Positions 6,209 through 10,616 of a stretch of 10,616 nucleotides of DNA are shown in pieces. A model generated the notes under the pieces. It did no database searches and was not told where the DNA came from. It saw only the letters and a list, made by a program, of their open reading frames with translations. The stretch spans positions 1 to 10,616 of the forward strand of contig DNLN01000086.1 in assembly GCA_003488465.1 (NCBI GenBank), read 5' to 3'. The translations under genes were made by a program, and so were the position numbers. Source of the DNA: Sutterella sp. (lineage in GTDB: Bacteria; Pseudomonadota; Gammaproteobacteria; Burkholderiales; Burkholderiaceae_F). Numbering within the stretch: the stretch's first letter is position 1; each line of letters opens with the position of its first letter.

Positions 6209-7648
6209 CTACACGTGCTCGTTGATGAACTGCTTTACCTTCTCGACATCAACCGGCATGACCGTCACACGCTGGGGCTTGTCCTCAATTCCTTCGTAGG
6301 CAGCCGGCACTTGCGGCTTGATGCCGACAGCCTCCAGGATCGTCGCCTCGAACTTCGCCGGGAGCGCAGTCTCGAGCGTGAGCATCTTGACGCCTGCCCT
6401 CTTGTGCTCGCGGGCGACCTTCAAGCCGTCGGCCGTGTGTGGGTCGATCATGATCTGCTGCTCGAGCCAGAGAGTGCGAATTGTTGCGATCCGGTCCTCA
6501 TGCGTGCTCTTGCCGGATTCAAAGCCGGAGGCCTTGACGCGGTCGAATTCCTGCCCGGTCAACTGGAACTCCCCCTTCTCGGCCACTCTGGTCCACAGTG
6601 AACGCACCCGCTCGTTATCGCGCCCGACGATGTCGCTGATATAGCGCTCGAAGTTCGATGCCTTGGAGATATCCATGGACGGAGAGCTCGTCACATAGGT
6701 GTGCTCGCGGTCCCGCACTCGGTATACGCCGGTTTTGAAGAACTCGTCAAGAACGTCGTTTTCATTCGTGGCCACAACCAGCCTGCCGATCGGCAACCCC
6801 ATGCGCTTGGCGATCCATCCGGCAAGAATGTTGCCGAAGTTTCCGGACGGTACGGTGAAGTCGACAACTTCACCGGGCTTGACGGTTGCCTGCAGCCAGC
6901 CGCAGAAGTAATAGACCACCTGGGCGGCAATCCGGGCCCAATTGATGGAGTTCACCGTTCCGATCGAATGGGAGTGCTTAAACTCATGATCGTTGCTGAC
7001 CGCCTTGACGATATCCTGAGCATCGTCAAAAGCCCCCTCAACGGCAATATTGAAGATGTTCTGATCGGTCAGCGAGTACATCTGGGCGCGCTGGAAGTCG
7101 CTCATGCGGCCGTGCGGCGAGAGCATGAAGACGCGGATGCCCTTTCTGCCCCGCATGGCGTATTCGGCTGCGCTTCCCGTGTCGCCGGACGTGGCGCCAA
7201 GGATGTTGAGCGTTCCGGAGTTCTTGCCGAGCAGGTACTCGAACAGAGCGCCAAGGAACTGCATGGCCATGTCCTTGAAGGCCAGGGTCGGCCCGTTGGA
7301 GAGCTGCAGGATGCCGATGCCCTCATCGCTCCCGCTCAGCCACTTAACCGGGGTGATTTTGGAAAAATCCTCACCCTGGCGCCCACAGCTGTATACCTGC
7401 TCGCGGTAGGTCTCGCGGCAAAGATCACGCAGATCGGCCTCGGGGATGTCATCGGCGAAAAGCCGCAGTACCTCGAAGGCGAGGTCAGCATACGAGAGCT
7501 CCCTCCAAGATTCCAGCGTCTTCAGGGAAACATGCGGATATGCGGCAGGCAAATAAAGTCCGCCGTCGGAAGCAAGCCCCCGAAGCACAATCGCACTGTA
7601 GGTGAGTCCCGTGGTTTCACCGCGGGTTGAAACATATTTCAAAGACAT
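6209..7648 (-). CDS. thrC: Threonine synthase
   Basis: PLP enzyme of 479 residues that converts O-phosphohomoserine to threonine and phosphate, the last step of threonine synthesis in the cytoplasm. It opens with the family start MSLKYVSTRGE. The PLP-binding lysine is K125 in GPTLAFKDMAMQF. GATSGDTGSAA (151-161) and VPSGNFGNILAG form the cofactor-phosphate and substrate-binding loops. The length fits the longer thrC class of Proteobacteria and yeast. The ATG at 7648 is preceded by GAGAG. A TTG at 7666 with GAGGA upstream is a possible alternative start, but it adds only six residues before the conserved start. It is the last gene of the alaC-hom-thrC operon, 34 bp after hom. A GGCGG/CCGCC hairpin overlaps its stop codon (6193-6210) but has no T-run, so how the transcript ends is unclear. 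Confidence 0.96.
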   Translation of the reverse strand: MSLKYVSTRGETTGLTYSAIVLRGLASDGGLYLPAAYPHVSLKTLESWRELSYADLAFEVLRLFADDIPEADLRDLCRETYREQVYSCGRQGEDFSKITPVKWLSGSDEGIGILQLSNGPTLAFKDMAMQFLGALFEYLLGKNSGTLNILGATSGDTGSAAEYAMRGRKGIRVFMLSPHGRMSDFQRAQMYSLTDQNIFNIAVEGAFDDAQDIVKAVSNDHEFKHSHSIGTVNSINWARIAAQVVYYFCGWLQATVKPGEVVDFTVPSGNFGNILAGWIAKRMGLPIGRLVVATNENDVLDEFFKTGVYRVRDREHTYVTSSPSMDISKASNFERYISDIVGRDNERVRSLWTRVAEKGEFQLTGQEFDRVKASGFESGKSTHEDRIATIRTLWLEQQIMIDPHTADGLKVAREHKRAGVKMLTLETALPAKFEATILEAVGIKPQVPAAYEGIEDKPQRVTVMPVDVEKVKQFINEHV

Positions 7649-7682
7649 GTTGCTCTCAACTTTCAACGAAGAATATCCTCGC

Positions 7683-8996
7683 CTAATCCAAATCTTCCTT
7701 GCGAAGCATGATGATCTTGCTCTTCACGCATTCGTTGTTCTCCAACACTTCAATCGCCTTTCTCACATCGCCCTCCTTGGCCCTGTGGGTCAGCATGACG
7801 ATGTCCGTACAGTCCTCGCCAATCGCAGCTTCGCGCTGAATCAGCGTTTCGATCGAGATATTGTTCTCGCCAAGCACTCCGGCGATCACTGCGAGCACGC
7901 CGGGCTTGTCGGCCACGGCCACGCGCAGGTAGTAAGAGCTCACCGTCTCGTCCATGGGCAGCCAGTTGGGCTTTTCCATGTAGCTCACTCGAGCGCCAAG
8001 AACCGGAACCTGATGCTGCTTGGCCGCTCCCAGCATACGCACAACGTCCACGATGTCGGCGATCACGGCCGAGGCCGTGGGCTCGGCGCCCGCGCCGCGC
8101 CCGTAGTACAGGGAGTGGCCGACGGCGTCGCCCTTGACAAGGACGGCATTCATCACGCCCTCGACATTGGCGATCAGGCGGCGCATGGGCACGAGGGTCG
8201 GATGCACGCGCAGCTCGACACCATCGTTCTCCCGGCGCTTGGTGATGCCGAGCAGCTTGATGCGGTAGCCGAACTGTTCGGCGTACGCAATGTCGGTGGC
8301 CGAGAGCGTGCTGATTCCCTCGATATAGGCCGCATCGAAATTCACCGGCGTGCCGAATGCGATGGCCGACAGCAGCGTCAGCTTGTGCGCCGCGTCAACG
8401 CCTTCAATGTCAAACGTCGGATCGGCTTCGGCATACCCAAGCTTCTGGGCCCGTGCGAGTGCATCGGCAAAGGTGATGCCTTCGTCACGCATGGTCGACA
8501 GGATGTAGTTGCTCGTTCCGTTGATGATGCCCGCAATCCACTCCACGCGGTTTGCCGCGAGGCCTTCTCTGAGAGCCTTGATGATGGGGATGCCGCCTGC
8601 CACCGCAGCCTCGAAGGCCACGATCACGCCCTTGCGCTCGGCAGCCTCGAAGATCTCGTTTCCGTGCTTGGCAAGGAGCGCCTTGTTGGCCGTGACGACG
8701 TGCTTGCCAGACTCGATGGCGGCAAGCACGAACGTGCGTGCAGGCTCGATGCCGCCCATCAGCTCGACGGCGATGTCGATTTCAGGGTCTTCGGTAATCG
8801 AGCGCCAGTCGCCGCTCACCTTCACGTCCTTGCTGACAAGCTTGCGCGCCTTGTCCAGATTGCGGCAGACGACGCGGGAAACCTCAATCGGAGCGCCAGC
8901 CCTGCGAACCATCAGATCCGCATTGCGGGTAAGAACCGCATAGGTGCCCCCGCCAACGGTGCCGATGCCTGCCAAACCGATTTTCACTGCTTTCAT
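7683..8996 (-). CDS. hom: Homoserine dehydrogenase with ACT domain
   Basis: Enzyme of 437 residues that reduces aspartate 4-semialdehyde to homoserine with NAD(P)H, the branch step towards threonine and methionine. The Rossmann nucleotide-binding loop is GLAGIGTVGGG (7-17). KHVVTANKALLA (98-109) contains K105, and the catalytic domain holds DPTFDIEGVDAAHK with D201 and K205, which match the catalytic Asp/Lys pair of the yeast enzyme. A C-terminal ACT domain begins near 356 (YYLRVAVADKPGVLAVIAGVL), the part through which threonine usually feeds back on this monofunctional form. The ATG at 8996 is chosen because GAGGAG stands 7 nt upstream; a GTG at 9011 would place that site inside the gene. 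It lies 19 bp after alaC and 34 bp before thrC, an operon order common in Betaproteobacteria. Confidence 0.97.
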   Translation of the reverse strand: MKAVKIGLAGIGTVGGGTYAVLTRNADLMVRRAGAPIEVSRVVCRNLDKARKLVSKDVKVSGDWRSITEDPEIDIAVELMGGIEPARTFVLAAIESGKHVVTANKALLAKHGNEIFEAAERKGVIVAFEAAVAGGIPIIKALREGLAANRVEWIAGIINGTSNYILSTMRDEGITFADALARAQKLGYAEADPTFDIEGVDAAHKLTLLSAIAFGTPVNFDAAYIEGISTLSATDIAYAEQFGYRIKLLGITKRRENDGVELRVHPTLVPMRRLIANVEGVMNAVLVKGDAVGHSLYYGRGAGAEPTASAVIADIVDVVRMLGAAKQHQVPVLGARVSYMEKPNWLPMDETVSSYYLRVAVADKPGVLAVIAGVLGENNISIETLIQREAAIGEDCTDIVMLTHRAKEGDVRKAIEVLENNECVKSKIIMLRKEDLD

Positions 8997-9015
8997 CTTC
9001 GGACTCCTCACCTAA

Positions 9016-10242
9016 TTACTGTTTCTTGTCCGCCTGCTGCCGGGGCTCATCGGGATTGATCAGCCCGTCCTTGCGGAACATCTGCTTGATGCCGTGGATC
9101 GCCTGACGCGTGCGGTATTCGTTCTCGATCATGGCGATGCGCACGTAGTCGTCGCCGTACTCGCCGAATCCGATGCCGGGACTGACCGCCACCTTGGCCT
9201 TTTCAAGAAGCATCTTGCTGAATTCAACCGACCCCAGGTGACGGTACGGTTCGGGAATCTTCGCCCAGATGTACATGGAGGCCTTCGGGCTCTCGACCGG
9301 CCAGCCGATTGCGTTGAGCTCCTTGACGAGCAGGTCGCGCCGCTTCTGGTACTTCATGCGGAATTCCTCGACGCAGGACTGATCGCCCTCGAGCGCCTCG
9401 ATGGCCGCCACCTGCAGCGGCGTAAACGTTCCGTAGTCGTGATAGCTCTTGATGCGCGTGAGCGCGTGAACAAGCTGCTGGTTGCCAACCATGAAGCCGA
9501 TGCGCCAGCCGGCCATGTTGTAGCTCTTGCTCATCGTGAAGAATTCGACGGCGACTTCCTTGGCGCCCTCAACCTGCATGATGGAGGGGGCCTTGTAGTC
9601 GTCAAAGCAGATGTCGGCATAGGCGAGGTCATGGACGATCCAGACACCGTACTTCTTGCCGATCGCAACCAGCTTTTCGAAGAAATCAAGCTCCACGCAC
9701 ATGGCGGTCGGATTGGAGGGGAACGCGCAGATCATCATCTTGGGACGGGGCACCGTCTCGATGATGGCCCGCTCCAGCTCGGCGAGAAAGTCCACGCCGG
9801 GCACCATCTTGACGCTGCGCACGTCGGCGCCCGCGATGATGGCGCCGTAAATGTGAATCGGATACGAGGGGTTGGGAACCAGCACAGTGTCGCCGCGATC
9901 CGTGCACGCAAGCATCAGGTGCGCGATGCCTTCCTTGGAGCCGATCGTGACGATCGCCTCCTTGTCCGGATCAAGATAGACGTCGAACTTTCTTTTGTAC
10001 CAGTTGCAGATCGCCTTCCTCAGACGGGGAATGCCCCGGCTTGCAGAATATCCGTGCGTGTTGTCGCGGCTGGCAACCTCGATCATCTTGTCCACGATAT
10101 GCCTGGGTGTGGGACCATCGGGATTTCCCATCGAGAAATCGATGATGTCCTCGCCGCGGCGGCGCGCCGCCATCTTCAACTCGCCGGTGATATTGAAGAC
10201 GTACGGAGGAAGCCGCTTGATTCTGGAGAAGTCGCTGTCCAT
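9016..10242 (-). CDS. alaC: Alanine aminotransferase (glutamate-pyruvate), AlaC type
   Basis: Fold-type I PLP aminotransferase of 408 residues. Its AlaC/YfdZ relatives make alanine from pyruvate and glutamate, and the gene next to hom and thrC is the usual Betaproteobacterial alaC. Visible active-site residues are N177 in FPSNPTA, D205 and Y208 in VHDLAYAD, the PLP lysine K239 in TMSKSYNMAGWRIGF, and R247 in the same block. The end is hydrophilic (PDEPRQQADKKQ). The ATG at 10242 gives the family start MDSDFSRIKRLPPYVF and has GTGGAA upstream; a GTG at 10254 would add four residues without a ribosome site. It is the first gene of the operon, with a clear -10 box 75-80 bp upstream. Related aminotransferases such as LL-diaminopimelate or aspartate aminotransferases are the main alternatives; exact substrate preference cannot be read from sequence. 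Confidence 0.93.
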   Translation of the reverse strand: MDSDFSRIKRLPPYVFNITGELKMAARRRGEDIIDFSMGNPDGPTPRHIVDKMIEVASRDNTHGYSASRGIPRLRKAICNWYKRKFDVYLDPDKEAIVTIGSKEGIAHLMLACTDRGDTVLVPNPSYPIHIYGAIIAGADVRSVKMVPGVDFLAELERAIIETVPRPKMMICAFPSNPTAMCVELDFFEKLVAIGKKYGVWIVHDLAYADICFDDYKAPSIMQVEGAKEVAVEFFTMSKSYNMAGWRIGFMVGNQQLVHALTRIKSYHDYGTFTPLQVAAIEALEGDQSCVEEFRMKYQKRRDLLVKELNAIGWPVESPKASMYIWAKIPEPYRHLGSVEFSKMLLEKAKVAVSPGIGFGEYGDDYVRIAMIENEYRTRQAIHGIKQMFRKDGLINPDEPRQQADKKQ

Positions 10243-10323
10243 GATTAATTCCACTAGTTATACAGGCCGAAGGTTGTCAAAACGCCCATTAAAAAGGTCT
10301 CTCCGCACTTCGAACCATGTTAG

Positions 10324-10353
10324 ATTATATGGATGCGCTATGTGGATGCGCAT
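10324..10353 (-). promoter_or_regulatory. Promoter of the alaC-hom-thrC operon
   Basis: A perfect TATAAT occupies 10324-10329 on the minus strand. At 17 bp spacing the -35 hexamer is TGCGCA, only 3 of 6 consensus bases, so the promoter may need an activator. The predicted start is near 10317 and the leader is about 75 nt. Two copies of the 9-bp unit TGGATGCGC (plus-strand reading, 10330-10338 and 10343-10351), 13 bp apart, fill the spacer and the -35, and ATGCGCAT (10346-10353) is a palindrome. This is a plausible operator. No leader peptide rich in Thr or Ile codons is seen. Confidence 0.5.
10330..10351. repeat. 9-bp direct repeat TGGATGCGC in the alaC promoter spacer
   Basis: Identical copies lie at 10330-10338 and 10343-10351, with a 13-bp period between their starts. 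The second copy continues into the palindrome ATGCGCAT. The position between the -10 box and the -35 region would let a bound protein block or assist RNA polymerase. The rest of the 171-bp intergenic region (10243-10413) holds no other clear signal. Confidence 0.5.
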
Positions 10354-10413
10354 CGACCGATTTCGGCCACCGCCCTTCAGTCCAGGGTTAAACAACTCTT
10401 TATTGGACAAGGT

Positions 10414-10616
10414 CTACGGGTCTTGGGTTTTTCGCTTATTTCCCGGTCCGGCCGATTCATCCCGCAGCGCCTGTGTCTGTCCTGTGTCTTTTGCTTTTTC
10501 GCCATGTCTGTTCTTGCTTCCCGCGTCCCCGGCTTTCATCTCAATCCCGTCCAGTCCCCGTTTGCGCCTTCGCACGAAGAGGCGATAGGCCGTCTGGCAG
10601 GCTATGTCGGTCGGGA
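10414..10616 (-). CDS. 3' end of a gene, possibly Mth938-like domain protein (partial)
   Basis: An open minus-strand frame enters from the right edge and runs 66 codons to a TAG at 10414-10416. The other two minus-strand frames stop early. The first readable part, TDIACQTAYRLFVRRRKRG, resembles the end of Mth938-like (DUF498) proteins, which in Betaproteobacteria I remember as ending in an ACRTYN..L..EGR-type helix and as often lying just upstream of alaC. About 45 residues of charged, low-complexity sequence follow (EMKAGDAGSKNRHGEKAK onward, rich in Lys, Gly, Asp and Gln), which would be an unusual extension for that small family. The Mth938 identity is therefore tentative; the claim that this is coding is firmer. 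A weak GTCCA/TGGAC inverted repeat after the stop lacks a T-run, so transcription could run on into the alaC operon. Confidence 0.5.
   Translation of the reverse strand, partial: PTDIACQTAYRLFVRRRKRGLDGIEMKAGDAGSKNRHGEKAKDTGQTQALRDESAGPGNKRKTQDP

Noticed and set aside
6193..6210. GGCGG/CCGCC hairpin at the thrC stop as an intrinsic terminator
   Set aside because: The stem is only 5-6 bp, overlaps the stop codon and lacks a T-run.
6701..7630. Plus-strand open frame (309 codons) opposite thrC
   Set aside because: It is a shadow of thrC, which carries the PLP lysine and cofactor loops.
7602..9059. Long plus-strand open frame (485 codons) opposite hom
   Set aside because: It is antisense to a gene with full homoserine dehydrogenase motifs. 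Its translation is His/Asp/Arg-rich with no recognisable domain, as expected from the antisense frame of a GC-rich gene.
9094..10248. Long plus-strand open frame (384 codons) opposite alaC
   Set aside because: Same pattern: it mirrors the AlaC coding frame, has biased composition and has no family motif.
10290..10318. Nine-codon open frame at the alaC transcript start as an attenuator leader peptide
   Set aside because: It encodes MVRSAERPF with no threonine, isoleucine or alanine run, has no ribosome site, and no terminator/antiterminator pair follows.

Overview
The window looks like a piece of a betaproteobacterial chromosome, probably from the Burkholderiales/Sutterellaceae (Sutterella or Parasutterella type). 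This placement is inferred from the alaC-hom-thrC gene order, the betaproteobacterial look of the proteins, a GC-rich background and the IS1634-like transposase. No 16S or other decisive marker is present. Most of the window is ordinary housekeeping DNA, and I found no convincing undescribed defence, CRISPR or mobile system in it.

Layout, left to right. Positions 1-1848 hold an insertion sequence with an intact DDE transposase (+ strand), a good promoter and a candidate pair of terminal inverted repeats. Convergent to it, and only 55 bp away, is a RhlE-type DEAD-box RNA helicase (1904-3325, -). Upstream of the helicase on the same strand is a CAU-anticodon tRNA, most like tRNA-Ile2 (3445-3521, -). 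Divergent from that tRNA is a 261-residue protein of unknown function with a Lys/Ala/Pro-rich histone-H1-like tail (3641-4426, +), followed by a strong intrinsic terminator. Next is a sodium:solute symporter family membrane protein (4493-5869, -). Upstream of it, and separated by a strong hairpin terminator, is tRNA-Thr(CGT) (5996-6071, -).

The right half is one minus-strand amino-acid operon: alaC aminotransferase (9016-10242), hom homoserine dehydrogenase with ACT domain (7683-8996) and thrC threonine synthase (6209-7648). The gaps are 19 and 34 bp. Hom and ThrC carry aspartate semialdehyde-derived homoserine towards threonine (homoserine kinase is not in the window). AlaC makes alanine from pyruvate and glutamate. 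A perfect TATAAT box lies 75-80 bp upstream of alaC, in a 171-bp intergenic region. Beyond it is the 3' end of another minus-strand gene running off the right edge, tentatively an Mth938-like domain protein with an unusual charged tail.

Points most worth a second look: the unknown H1-tailed protein; the IS boundary, where the inverted repeat runs into the transposase stop codon and the promoter seems to lie partly outside the element; the tRNA-helicase arrangement with no terminator between them; and the stem-loop upstream of the transporter gene.
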